Program-made: the position numbers and the translations under genes | Origin: Culex pipiens pallens | Taxonomy: Eukaryota > Arthropoda > Insecta > Diptera > Culicidae | Direction: 5' to 3' | Assembly: GCF_016801865.2 (NCBI RefSeq) | Contig: NC_068938.1 | Span: 79,421,389-79,485,388 of the forward strand | DNA length: 64,000 bases | Notes under the pieces: model-generated | Seen by the model: only the letters and a program-made list of their open reading frames with translations | Told to the model about the DNA's origin: nothing | Databases searched by the model: none | Part shown: in pieces, positions 21,481 through 34,700 of the stretch | How the letters are laid out: each line of letters begins with the position of its first letter | Position numbering within the stretch: the first letter of the stretch is position 1

Positions 21481-21654
21481 CACGACTCGTGCTGGAAAAA
21501 TCATCTTTTTGCAACTTGTTGATGCCAAAGTGATAGGAGCTAACTGTGATGAGTTAGGTAAACCTCGTTAGATAAATGCACGACTCGTGCTGGAAAAATC
21601 ATCTTTTTGCAACTTGTTGATGCCAAAGTGATAGGAGCTAACTGTGATGAGTTA
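21459..21654. repeat. 98-bp tandem duplication
   Basis: 21459-21556 and 21557-21654 are direct copies beginning GGTAAACCTCGTTAGATAAA and ending TGATGAGTTA. No difference was seen by eye. Confidence 0.85.
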
Positions 21655-21819
21655 GGTATAGCAAGTTTTGTGATAATTTAGCTAGTTTTCGTGCTCATTT
21701 ACAGTTTTGGACAAAATCCATACAACCGACTTTAAGTATGACCATTCAACTACTGAAAGTCGGTTGAATAATTCATTCTAGAGTTTTTTTTTAACAAAAA
21801 AGGTTCAATCAAGGGTTCA

Positions 21820-22062
21820 ATAAACTTTTTTTTTTTGCTCCGTTTTGCAAAGAAAAATGTCGATGTCACCCAGAACATATTGACAACCGGAGAACATTTT
21901 TGGAGCAAATGAAATCCAAAGGAGCATCGAGAGAGGGATGCATCGATCTAGGAAGAATATCGAGAAAAAAATCAAAGTATGCATTTTGAAGGGACTGAAC
22001 AAATCGATAGATGGTTCAATATTGAGATAGCGAACATCGACTACCAGGGAGACAACTGTAGT
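21820..22062. mobile_element. Diverged relative of the MITE at 2531-2932
   Basis: Shares AAGAAAAATGTC, ATTGACAACCGGA, AATCCAA.GGA and AAGGGACTGA..AATCGATAGATGG with the 2531-2932 element. It ends near CCAGGGAGACAACTGTAG. Terminal repeats are degraded. Confidence 0.4.
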
Positions 22063-22124
22063 TCATTCTTCAGGGAAGAACTTTTTCTACTTTGAATAAA
22101 ACCCCAACTTCAAACTCTTGTTTG

Positions 22125-22526
22125 TTTATTCTCTATTCTTTTTTCCCTTTTTTAAGAAGGCCAAAATATAGTTTCTTTTTTGTTCTAATTGAAATTAAAG
22201 GAAGCAAAATTATAAATAAAGACGGATAATCAATAATTATTCATTCATAAATTTACATACAATCTCTAAACATATAATAGCAAATGAGGGAAAGACAATA
22301 TATGCAACTGAATAAACTTTACAGTACAAATAGTAGATTTTGTATACAATAACAAATAAAGTCACGTCATTACGTCAGTGAAAATCTACACGCAAAACCG
22401 ATACATAAAGAAACGTATAAATTTCACACTTATTCTCATGCATATCCTCTCTCTCTCTCTCTCTCTCTCATTGAGTAAACTCTAGCGGCTAAAGTGTTCG
22501 TCAGTCGGTGTAGTTTCGAATTCATG
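22125..22526 (-). other. Dap160: Probable 3' UTR of intersectin
   Basis: Lies directly after the stop codon on the minus strand. It contains a (CT)n run at 22448-22468. AATAAA on the minus strand at 22130-22125 is a candidate polyadenylation signal, which would give a 3' UTR of roughly 400 bases. Confidence 0.45.
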
Positions 22527-22738
22527 CTAACTTTTCGTCGCGACCGCCGTCGGTGTCTTCTTACCTGACGTCACGAACGGACCCACGTAGTTGCTCGGGA
22601 ACAGACCGGTCGTTCCGTTCAGCTCACCGCGCCACCATTCCGGCTCGTCCCGACCGAGCACGCTGATGATGTCGTCCTTGTCGAACGACAGCTCGTCATC
22701 GTTCAGGGCCTTGTACGGGTAGAGGGCTATTACTTTGT
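22527..22738 (-). CDS. Dap160: Intersectin exon 13: SH3-D and C-terminus
   Basis: Starts with the last two bases of an Asp codon and encodes KVIALYPYKALNDDELSFDK, DDIISVLGRDEPEWWRGELN and GTTGLFPSNYVGPFVTSGKK, ending TAVATKS and TAG. The ALYPY, EWWRGEL and GLFPSNYV motifs define a complete SH3 fold with its ligand-binding aromatics. Acceptor CAATCCCCAG. Confidence 0.93.
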
Positions 22739-25700
22739 CTGGGGATTGGAGAAGAAAAGTTAAATGTTTGGGCGAAACAACATTTGGGAGACTCTTACCA
22801 AGAACCGTTTCCGAGATTTCCACTTTACTGGCGGACACGGGCGTGTTTCGACCGCTGTTGCGGCCTCCTTGGAGAATTTTGACGTAAGTTGCCGGGAACC
22901 AGCCGATCTGTCGTCGCCGTCCTTTGGCCTGGGGAGTAAAAGAATTTTCGGATAAGGTATAATAGCATTAGCATTATAATAGCAATAGTTTGCTATGGAA
23001 AGAATAAGAGCAACTTTCTAGAAAACATTGTGGTCCCCTCGTCATATTTTGTTCAGCCCAGTTAGCGAGCAGCAGTTGGAAACTGGGTTACGTTCTCAGC
23101 CCAGTAAACGGACAAGTACTGTAACAAAACCATTAAAGCGATCAGGCCTACTACGTTGTACGGCCGAGACAGATTCCGTGCACGTATAAGATTGCACATA
23201 ATCAAGGAAGGTTGAGAGCACATACCGTAATGGAATTTTAGGGTGACAGATATATTTTATTTAGTTATGTTATGGCTAGGGTTAGTGAAATTTCACGATT
23301 TCGCGGACAGCGTGAAATCCGCGAAATTAGGCTTTTTCCGCGAAATCCCGTGATATTTTATGTTTGTGTGAAAATGTAACGATTTTTCTCAAAATTATTT
23401 ATCAAACGGCTCAATTATCTCAAATATTTTCTTTGAATAGCAACTTAATAAATATTTTATCAATACAGACTATTTGATTAAATTTTATTAGATTTCAATA
23501 AATAAGCTTGAACATATACACACAGAAAAAAAATCATGGTAATATTACATCTGGAAAGGAGTACATCTTTTATGTCAGAAAAATGTGTAATTTTACGTCT
23601 GAAAATGAGTAATTTTACCACTTTTCTGCTGTAATGTCGATTTTTTGGTCTAATTTTGGTAGCATTACATAATAAAAGAGGTAATATTCAACCTTCCAAA
23701 ATTACACCTTCCATATTTACACGATTTTATACTGTGTATGTATGTCAAGTTGATATGAACCATTGAAAGAAATGTTCAGATTTTTTAGTTATTTTTAGAA
23801 ACTAACTAAATTTAGGAATATTTTCATTCGCTGTACAGTCCAGACTCGATTATTCGAGGTTTCCATTATCCGAAGGTTTGTAAGGGACTTCAGATAATCG
23901 AATCACGAGCAAATTTTTTCATGCTTTTTTTTTCCTTTTTTTTGTTTCAAACATCAAATTCGAGTTCTGCGACCCCATTTTAGTTATATTTGAACAGTTG
24001 ATTGCCCATTAAATAATAAAATGGATTTATTCAATATTTCGTCAAATCAATTTTGGCCGCCATTTTGGATTCAAAATTTCTAAATCACTTTAGCGTAGTT
24101 AAGGGGTCATACTTAAACTTAATAATCAATAATTAGACAACGAAAAAAATGTTTTTTGTGATTCGATTATCCGAAGTGACATTTTTCCGAGGCCTTCGAA
24201 TAATCGAGTCTGGACTGTATTGAAAATTTTACTGCTATTTTATTTGAAAGGTATATTTTTAAAGGACATTGAAAGAATCAAGCTTTGTATTATTTAAAAT
24301 AAAATGAAGAGTATGTTTTATATTTGCTATCACAGTGAAAAAAACATTTTTTTTCTGAGTCCTGTTTAATTTGAACGAAATTTGTATATTTGGGTGGATG
24401 ACTCCCGAGATAGTTTAAAAAATATTACTTTTTTTGTTTTCTTTTCTCATTTAGAATAAAAATTTCGATATTGTTTAAAATTAAAAGATTCCTGCAAATT
24501 GATTTTGAATTTACTTTTTGAAAACTGAGCCGAAAACTTTAATGGGCTAAGTTTCACCGAAAATTAAATTTATTTTACTCATGCGACTGGACAAGACTAT
24601 TAAATCTTGCTTTGATATGAAATTAGAGAAAGCTTAGCTCTATTTGTCAAATATTACAAGAGCAATTCAGTAAACTAGAATACGCGTGCCCTACATTTTG
24701 TTTCAAAATATATATAGAGCCTATCCATAAACCAGATGGATTTTTTTAATTGGGAGATTTTATTTTGTGTGCCACATTCAAATTAAGTGAAGATTTTTTG
24801 AAGTTATTGAAGAATAATATAGAATGAAGCATAAAAAGTAGTTTCTAAAGAAAGGATTTTTAGAGCCATTTTAACATTTTTCAAGTTCCGCGAAATTTGC
24901 GTGAAATGTGATGTTTCGAAATTGAGGTCCCCGTGAAATTTGCAATTTTCGAGCGTGAAAAATCACTAAGCCTAGTTATGACCTATTTAGAATAATTTAG
25001 ATAACAGAAAATATCGTGTTTTTGATTATGTTCGCAATTCGCAATTCGCAATTTTCAGTGTAAGAACGGGCCTTGACCGATTTCATGCACCAGGTTCCCG
25101 ACAAACACGCACTGCCCTTACACCTACATCTCACCCTTGCTCTGAGTCAGTACGAGCAGCACGCTAGAACACGCTTTGAGTGTTCGTGCCAGGCATGCAC
25201 ACCTTCTTTTCCGGTTACGCATTTTAACTCGGCCGGGGGTGGTACATTACGTAGGGTTTGATGTAAGTATAAGCGCCTAACCATTTAAAGTGTACCTATC
25301 AACTTTCATTTTAAAGCAAAAACTGTTTTATTTTAGGTTGAATTCAAAAACTAATGGTTATTTACTGTGTATTGTTTTCTCCTGAAATCTTCCCTATTGT
25401 TGAGTCGTGTTTATCTGTTGCTATTTCTTTAGTCGCGGTGTTTTGTTACAATATTTTGGTCCTAAGCATTTTAGAAAAGTTTTTCAAAAGTACAATAGTA
25501 ATATTTGTGTTAATCCTTTAATCATTCCATAAATTGAGTAAGGGCTCGAACCTCACTTGCTTAAGAAAAAGGTGAAGTTTCAAAACAATGGACAGTGAAG
25601 GAAATATACTATGTAAAAAATTAATAGTAAAAGAAAGATAGTAGAAATTAGAAATTATTCAAATAGGTAAATAAAGAAAAGGCACATGATAAACAAAATT

Positions 25701-28700
25701 TACATCGCTGCCAAATTAAGAGAAAACAGACAGTTTGTTACAGCAGCATCAATTGGTAAAATAGAGTGGAAAAGCGTTGAGAAATAAGAGAATCAAATGA
25801 GTAAAGTCGAAATCAAATAGAGGATAGTAAACAGAAGCCGCGTTAGAAAATCAGTGAAACAAAATAAATAGAAGATAGATGGTAGCTGAAATGGAAAGAA
25901 GAGAAACCCCGTTGTGCGATGTTTCAGGTACATCCACAGCAGTTGACTCAACATACTGCGAATCAAAACAATACCGTCTACAATCACAAATTACTTCCCT
26001 TTCCCACATTGACGCGCCCCTTTCTTTTAGCCGTCTCTACTCTGACCCTCGCTGGTCAAAGGTTTACGATCCGTTTCGACAGGCCACCAGCTAGGTTACA
26101 CCTTGTCATCATGATGACTAAACCAAGCCAACGTGGAGGTAAGAAAATAGGACACTTGCAAGGAACCAGAGCCATGCTTTTTTGTCCAAACAGCACTACG
26201 GATGTAGTTGGGCTCCTTCCGGGATGTTCCTCGCCTAGGTGTATCAACCGACGAGTATCATCAGTATCATGCACCCTTGGCCTGCATCGTGTTTTTGATT
26301 ATGTTCATACAAAAATGGTACGTAAATATTAGAAAAGCTGTGACTTTTGGATGAATTCTCTGATCGATTTGGGCAAAGTTATTGGTATTCAGAAAAAATT
26401 ATGAAAATGAAAAAAATTGCCGATTTGAAAAAAAGTACAAAAACTCAAGTCTCCAAACTCAGTCAATTTTAATTTTCATTTTTGTTGGGACAAAATACAG
26501 CAACTTTTAAGCCAAAGATTTTTGGAAAAAAAATTGACAAGGATTAAATATTACCTTCATTTGAAATGCTAGTTATGATTCCCAAATTTCCAAAATATTT
26601 TTTTCGAGAAGATCAAAAAAAAAATCACAGATGTTTCATTTTTTAACATTGAAACTTTTACCATAAGTTGCTGAGATTTTGGCATTAGAAACCTACAACT
26701 TTGCCGAAGACACCAAATCGATCAGAAAACTCATTTAAATGTAACAGATTTTCGAATATTTACGTACCATTTTTGTATGAACATCTGCCAAAATTGTATG
26801 GAAACATATATGGGTAAAACAATGACCCAAAAAGGTTTCAGGCATCTTTGGTCATAGGGAAGGCCCAACAAAGTTTGAATTATGTACTTCAAATAGTTAA
26901 AAATCAACTGCACAAGTTTATTCAATGAAAATTTAATTTTTAAGCAAAAAAAATAATTGGAATTTCTAATTCGGATGTGGACAAAAACTTGAAATAACAT
27001 TTTCAATGAACCACCGTACAGTACCTATATTAAAAAGTATTCTAAAATTGAAAAACCCTGTTTTTTATTTTCAAAAATTAGATATCATTTTAAAAAAAAT
27101 TCAAATGTTTTATGTTTTAACATTGAAAATCGGACCATTAGTTGCTGAGATATCGACATTAGAAAATGGTGGGTTGTTTGGGTGTGACTTAGAAAACTTA
27201 AATTTTCTTGTTTCTTTTTAATTTTATAGCAAATTTTGTGAAATTTTCAAAAAAATTTTTTTTTTAAATCAAAAAACTGCAAATCGACGTCGTCGTGCTA
27301 TCTTGTCGCACCCGCCATTTTGACGTTCCGAGAAAAACGCGTTTTAATGTTTGACCTTGAATATTCAAAAACGAGAGCACGCAATGTAAACAATAACAAA
27401 CACGTTTTGTTTAGCTCACCATTCTGTGCATTGTCTCAATGTTTGCTTGAATTTGGTTGCTGGAGTCCCGAGTTATAATTACAAATGTTTACGGTAGTCT
27501 AGCTTGTACGTGCGACAAACGCATCCTGACTTTCCTGGCCTGAAATCCCTTTGGCCTTTTGTCGCACTTACATCAATTTTCATGGAGTGACAAGATAGCA
27601 CGACAAGATTGAAACTACTTTCATATGTAAAGTGACAAAAATGCACGGAGTTTTTTTCGGTTTTTGTTGAATATCTCAGGATTGAAATCGAATTTTGGGG
27701 ATCTGTGAAGGTCAAAAGGTGAGGCATTGTGAGCTGCACAAAATGGCGTTCTTAACTCAATTTGGCCCAAAATGCACGTACGACAAGTTAGCACGATGGC
27801 GACGAAATGTTTTGCTAAAACCAAACTTTTGGTGGCTATATCTTGAAAACAGAGCCCTTTATCAAAAAATCTGTGAAGTTCTTTTTGATTGGAAATTCAA
27901 TTTTACATTAAAAAACTAACTTAATCCACCTATGTGGTTGGAGCCTTCCTCACAACAATGGCTGTACACAAGTTTCATCTATTTTTTAAATCCGGCTTCC
28001 AAAAAGTACATCGATATCACTTAAGTGGCCATATCTCGAGACAGGGTTGCCAGATCTTCAATGTTTTGGGCTCGTTGGAAAGGTTTTTTGATAACCTAAC
28101 CAACAATGGGTCGGATGGTGGATCCGGACATAGTTTACATACATTTAAGTGAGATCTGGCTTCAAAAAAGTACACCAATATCACTTAAGTGGCCATATCT
28201 CGAGACAGGGTTGCCAGATCTTCAATGTTTTACATTCGTTGGAAAGGTATTTTGATTACCTAACCAACAATAGGTCGGATGATGGATCTGGACATAGTTT
28301 ACATACATTTAAGTGAGATCCGGCTTCAAAAAAGTACATCAATATCACTTAAGGGGCCATATCTCGAGACAGGGTTGCCAGATCTTCAATATTTTGGACT
28401 TGTTGGAAAGGTCTTTTGATAACCTAACCAACAATAGGTCAGATGGTGGATCCGGACATAGTTTACATACATTTAAGTGAGATCTGGCTTCAAAAAAGTA
28501 CATCAATATCACTTAAGTGGCCATATCTCGAGACAGGGTTGCCAGATCTTCAATATTTTGGACTTGTTGGAAAGGTCTTTTGATAACCTAACCAACAATA
28601 GGTCAGATGGTGGATCCGGACATAGTTTACATACATTTAAGTGAGATCTGGCTTCAAAAAAGTACATCAATATCACTTAAGTGGCCATATCTCGAGACAG

Positions 28701-31700
28701 GGTTGCCAGATCTACAATGTTTTACACTCGTTGGAAAGGTCTTTTGATAACCTAACCAACAATAGGTCGGATAGTGGATCCGGACATAGTTTACATACAT
28801 TTAAGTGAGATCCGGCTTCAAAAAAGTACATCAATATCACTTAAGTGGCCATATCTCGAGACAGGGTTGCCAGATCTTCAATGTTTTAGACTCGTTGGAA
28901 AGGTATTTTGATAACCTAACCAACGTCGGGTCGGATGGTGGATCCGGACATAGTTTACATACATTTAAGTGAGATCCGGCTTCAAAAAAGTACATCAATA
29001 TCACTTAAGTGGCCATATCTCGAGACAGGTTTGCCAGATCTTCAATATTTTAGACTCGTTGGAAAGGTCTTTTGATAACCTAACCATCAATAGGTCGGAT
29101 AGTAGATCCGGACATAGTTTACATACATTTAAATGAGATCCGGCTTCAAAAAAGTACACCAATATCACTTAAGGGGCCATATCTCGAGACAGGGTTGCCA
29201 GATCTTCAATGTTTTAGACTCGTTGGAAAGGTCTTTTGATAACCTAACCAACGATGGGTCGGATGATGGACCCGGACATAGTTTACATACATTTAAGTGA
29301 GATCCGGCTTAAAAAAAGTACATCAATATCACTTAAGGGGCCATATCTCGAGACAGGGTTGCCAGATCTTCAATGTTTTGGACTCGTTGGAAAGGTCTTT
29401 TGATAACCTAACCTACGATGGGTTGGATGATGGACCCGGACATAGTTTACATACATTTAAGTGAGATCCAAATATATGTGAAAACACATTTTTATACATA
29501 ACTTTTGAACTACTTATCGAAACTTCAATCTGTATAAAACTCGATCTATGGGTCCCTAAACCAAGTCGAATGCATCAAGTTCGGGTCAAATCGGTTCAGC
29601 CAGTGCCGAGAAACATGAGCTAGTTTGTTGGTCACATACATACATACACACACACATACACACACACATACACACACACATACACACACACATACACACA
29701 CACATACACACAGACATTTGTTCAGTTTTCGATTCTGAGTCGATATGTATACATGAAGATGGGTCTACGACGTTTTTATACGAAGTTCATTTTTAGAGCA
29801 GGATTATAGCCTTACCTCAGTGAGGAAGGCAAAATTACGTCAAATCTGATTTGCACAAAATTTCGACTTTTTTTTTTCCAAAAATCACATTTTTTCAAAA
29901 AAAATATAACTCGGCGGCAGATTTTTTGACCATGTTTCTCTATGGCTCATAAGTTGCGGGGTTTTGTGAATGAATGAATGAAGAATTCTCATACCCGCCG
30001 GCGGCTTGGTCCAGTTCACAGGTGTTCGCTTGATCAAGAAAATCGTCATCTTATGTTCAGTAATCTATGTTTTTTTACATATGTTTTTTTTTGTACGAAT
30101 TATGTTGTTACAAATACCGGTGCTTAAATCAAAAAAAGTTTCCCATCCCATCCCCAAAGCAACGGAAATTTGTAACAGGTGTAGGGACACATCACACAGA
30201 CGCCCTTGTTCAACCGTCACGACATTAAGGGTATGAGATGTCGCAAAATTAATAAGCATACTACCCATAGCCGAACCTTCAACAGAGTGCCGGCAATCGA
30301 ACACTCACAGCGAATGACCAGGGTAGTACCATACCGCGTATATAGTTGTAGTGGCGTGGTTTTGTCCCCTAAACTGCCCATAATTGAAAATTCGGCTATT
30401 ATGCCAAATCAAGTATTCCGAGAAAAACGCGTTTTAGTGTTTGTGACAAAATCTCCGTCAAGGCAATTTCCCATAAGAGTGGCATATTAGCCGTTTGGTT
30501 TTTCGCATCGGCAGCCAAGTCTAAGCACTATTTCAGTAAAATTCAAGTTCCAGAAGATGCGTTGGAACATCCTCTACCACCTGATGCTAATATCTCGTTT
30601 TTGCCAAAAGTGGATATTAGCCGTTTTTTCAATGGTGGGCAGTAAAACATATCAAAAAATCTCGAAAATAAAAAAATACGTATTTTTGGAAATTGAGTTT
30701 TTGTGAAAAAAATTGATTAAAAAATCTGCCATTTTTTTCCAGTGTACCTATTTTTTTCTCAATAGTCCTCAACAATACCTACAACTTTGCCGAAGACATC
30801 GATTTGATCAGAAAATTCACTCAAAAGTTACAACTGTTTGAATATGTACGTACCATTTTTGTATGGACAGCTGCCAAAATTGTATGGAGACTTGTATGGG
30901 TGAACCAATGACACAAAGACACAAAGCCAAATCAAAAAATACAAAAAAATAAAAATGGTTGAAATCGGCCGATTTTGTAGAGAGTTGCTCTGAACAGAAA
31001 GTCCTTAGCTCCATAAAAGTTGACCCAGTTCCATAAAATTAGATTTCCAAGTTTTAATGCTCTGGAGGAATCCTTACCTGCAGCTCTCCCTCCCACCAGC
31101 CGGAGTCAGTCTTCTTGCGGATCATGATGAGCTGGCCACGCGTCAGCGACAGCTGCTCCGAACTGGTCGCCTCGTACGGCGCAATCACCTGCGCCACCTC
31201 GCCCTTTTTCCGCAGACTTGGCGTGGCCGAAATGGACATCGACGAGTAGCGGATGCCTTCCTCGTTGGCTTGCGGTGCTATCGGTGGCTGGGTGTTGATC
31301 TGGGACACCTCGGAGTCCGCTTCCGCCTGATTCCGGGCGTCCTCCGCGTCCTGGTTCGTCGTCGATTGCTTTCGCTTGGTGGAGTCTTGCTGCGTGTCCT
31401 GTTGCGTTGTCGTCGTCGGCTGCTGCTGATCGTAGCTGCTGATTTGCTGATTTCCGTTGATTGCCTCCTGGAAAGAGTGTGGGAGGGGGGAGGAAGGAGG
31501 TTTGTAGTAAGATCGGTGGACGCTACGCAATGTGACGTTCATAATTACTTGTTTCTCGGACACTACAACGCTAGGCTCACTACTGGTCTCTAGGGCAGTA
31601 CTTACAGATTCCTGCTTTTGTACATAGTTCGAGGGGAAGATGCCAGTACGATTGCCAATGTTTCCGGTCCACCAGTCGCCCTCCTTTTTGGTGACGGCGA

Positions 31701-34700
31701 TGACCTCGCCCGTGTCGAACACCAGGTCACCAATCTCCGCCGACTGGTACGCGTAGCAGGCAACGTAATACTCGACATCCCCGTTGTAAGTCGCTGCAAC
31801 CAAATTATTGTTAACATTTGAACCTGACTCAATCATTTCTTTCCGTGACAAACCTCTGCAATGAAACCACAAAATAAACATCAATAACCAACCCCACCAC
31901 ACACTCTCAAGCTATTCCACCGGCACAAAACTTACTCTACTTCGCTGGGCGCAGTCGTGTAGTCGTCGGCGCTGGCCACCGGTTCCTGTGAGTATGCGAT
32001 CGTTTCCGGTTCTGGCGCTGGAGCCGCCACCGCCGCAGCCATTGCGAAGGGTTCTGCCGCTGCCGTCGTTGTTGTCGCCGCCGTCGGTAACACCGTGTTC
32101 AGATTGCTGTCGACCTTCTCGACGTACGTCTCCGGGAACCAGCCAGTGTGGCCGTTGATCTCGCCCGCCAGCCAACCCGGTTCGGCGTTCTGCTCCAGGG
32201 GGACCTGTGGGAGGAAGAGAATTTCAAAATTAAAAAATACATGTTTTCCAAAAAAAGTTCTAAGATTTAAAAATTATAAAATTCCAAAAAATTGTAGCAT
32301 TCCAAAATTAGAAAAAATCCAAAAATTCAAAAAAAAATATTCTAAATCTTAAATCTAAAAATTTCAGAAGATCTGAAATTCCTAATATTCCAATTTTTTA
32401 AAAATTGTAAAAAATCTGAGAATTACAAAATTTAATAACAATCCAAAAATTTCACAAAATTCCCGCGTGAAGCGTTAAAATTCTAAAAATTCTAAGAGTT
32501 CAAAAACATCCAAAAATTCTGCATATTTTACGCATTCCAAAAAAATCTGAAAATACCAAAAAATACAACAAATCCAAAAAAATATTAAATTCCAAAAATT
32601 CAAAAATACAAAAAATTATAAAAATTATAAAAATTCTAAAAACTATAGAAAAGCCAAAAAGCTTTAAAAAATTAAAAAAAAATGTATTTTAAAGCCTAAA
32701 TCTAAAATCCAAAAATTAAAAGAATTCCAAAAACTATAGAAACACCAAAAATTCTAAAAATTCAAAAAAATCTAAAGATTCTGAAAAGATCCAAATATTC
32801 CAAAAAATATAGATTTTCCAGCAATTCCAAAAAATTGAAAAAAAAATCCAGGAAAATTCCAAAACATACAAAATTTCCAGAAAACTACAAACTACACAAT
32901 CTAAACAATCTGAAAAATTCTGAAAATTAAAAAAATTCTAAAAATTCCGCAAATTTCAAAATATTCCAAAATTCAAAAAAATCTAAAGACAAATTTCAAA
33001 AAATAAAAAAAAAAACAAAAATTCTAAAAATTTTCATACTTTAAAACTTTTAAAGCTTTAAAAATTATAAAAAAATTAAAAAAAATCTTAAGTATCTCAA
33101 AATTTTATAACATCTAAAAATTCCAAAAATTAAAAAAAAATGTCCAAAATTTCCAACAATTCCAAAATTTCAAAAATTTAAAAAAAATTGCAAGCATCCA
33201 AGATTTTCTAAAAATCTAAAAAAGCTAAACAATCCAAAAATTCTGAAAATTCCAAAAATTCTAAAATTTCAATAAATTAAAAAAAATCCAAAAAATCTTG
33301 AAACTCCAAAAATTAAAAAAAAATCAAACAAAAAAATATAAAATTCCAAAATTAAAAAAAAAAACTAAAAATAATCCAAATGTTCAAATATTCCAGAAAT
33401 TAAAAAACGTTAAATTCTACAAATTACAAAAAAAAATCAAACAGGCACAAAATCTAAAAATTCCCAAATTTTAAAAATTCTAAAATCTCTAAAACTTTTT
33501 AATATTCCAAAAATTCCGAAAAAATTACACACATTCAAAAAATTCCAAAAACACTAAAAAATAAAAAAACCAAGACACAAAATTTAAAAATTCCCAGAAT
33601 TCAAAAAATTCTATAACCTCTAAAACTTCTAAATATTCCGAAAAAATATACAAATCTTAATATTCAAAAAAAAATCAAAAAATTTAAAAATCAAAAAGAG
33701 AAATAAAAAAACGCGAAAAATCCAAAAATAATTCAACAGTTAAATAAATTCAAAAAAAATCGAAAAAAAATCTTTAAAATTCAAAAATTCTAAAAACTCC
33801 AAAAATTACAAAATAAAAAAAACTAAAATAATAAATCCAAAACTTAAAAAATTAACAATAATCCAAAAAATCGTAAGTTTGCAAAAACTCTACAAAATGA
33901 ATTAAAATAAATAAAAAAAATCAAAAAATTAAAAAAAAATTGAAAAATTTGAACATTTTAGAAAAATAAAATCTAAAAATTCTAAAAAATTCGGAAAAAA
34001 TAATTAATATCAATTTTATCAAAAATAGTTTCATTAATTTTAATTTCTGCTATTCAAAAATTCAAAAAAATCTTCAGAAATTTGAAATAATGGTATTCTT
34101 CAATTTCAAAATCCTAATTATTTTTGTAAAAAATTCTAAATTTTAAAATTCTAATGGTTATATAATTATTTTTTTCAAAACTAAAAAAAATCAATATCTA
34201 AAATTGTCTCAATTTCTATCACCCTTATATTCTTTAGTCACGAAATTCTAAAATTATATAGATTAAACCAGTCTTCCCGAAACGCGCGCACGCCGTACAC
34301 GCCGTACAAGTTTTCAGTGCAGATGAACCTCAAACACACCAGGCTGCCATGTTCGAGTTCTCCCCGCACGGCGCACTCAAGTTTACACGCGGTGTAAACA
34401 CGGGGTGCACACCTCGGGTACAACGCCGTGCGAGCGAAGAGCGTGTAAAGAGACGAAAAAATGACTGCTTCTCACTCTCTCTGTGGCAAACACTGCAGTG
34501 TGATTGCAGCGGAGAATGAAACACCACTTTACAGCAGAGGGAGCGTGAGGGAACTATTTTTGTCTCTTTTCTGCATCGTCGGCTTGCACGGGGTTTGTAC
34601 CCGGGGTGCAAGGTTCGGTTTTAAACTCGAGGTTCGTGTGCGCGTACAGACTGTACACGGCAGAGTTTAGGTTTGCTTGTACGCGTGCACACGCGGTGCT

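Larger units (their letters stand above)
23273..24977. mobile_element. MITE with GGCTAGGGTTAGTGAAAT ends, hosting two smaller MITEs
   Basis: The left end GGCTAGGGTTAGTGAAATTT (then CACG) is mirrored at the right by CGTGAAAAATCACTAAGCCTAG. It has CGCGAAATTTGCGTGAAAT-type subterminal repeats. Smaller elements at 23517-23738 and 23836-24217 sit inside. Located in the large intron between exons 11 and 12. Confidence 0.6.
27917..29838. mobile_element. 'CCTTCCTC...GAGGAAGGC' element carrying a 164-bp tandem array
   Basis: Starts ACTTAATCCACC..TGGTTGGAGCCTTCCTCA and ends TTACCTCAGTGAGGAAGGC. The interior holds the 164-bp array (27987-29468), a CA-rich microsatellite (about 29630-29712) and the family hallmark ACAGACATTTGTTCAG..GATTCTGAGTCGATATG. 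The same architecture in reverse, with three repeat units, is at 59885-60830. Confidence 0.65.

Noticed and set aside
27987..29468. CRISPR-like array
   Set aside because: Repeats are directly adjacent 164-bp units without spacers, inside a eukaryotic transposon.
30160..30310. Possible tRNA or SINE (GTTCGATTG-like box on the minus strand)
   Set aside because: The B-box match is imperfect and no A box at the right distance was found.
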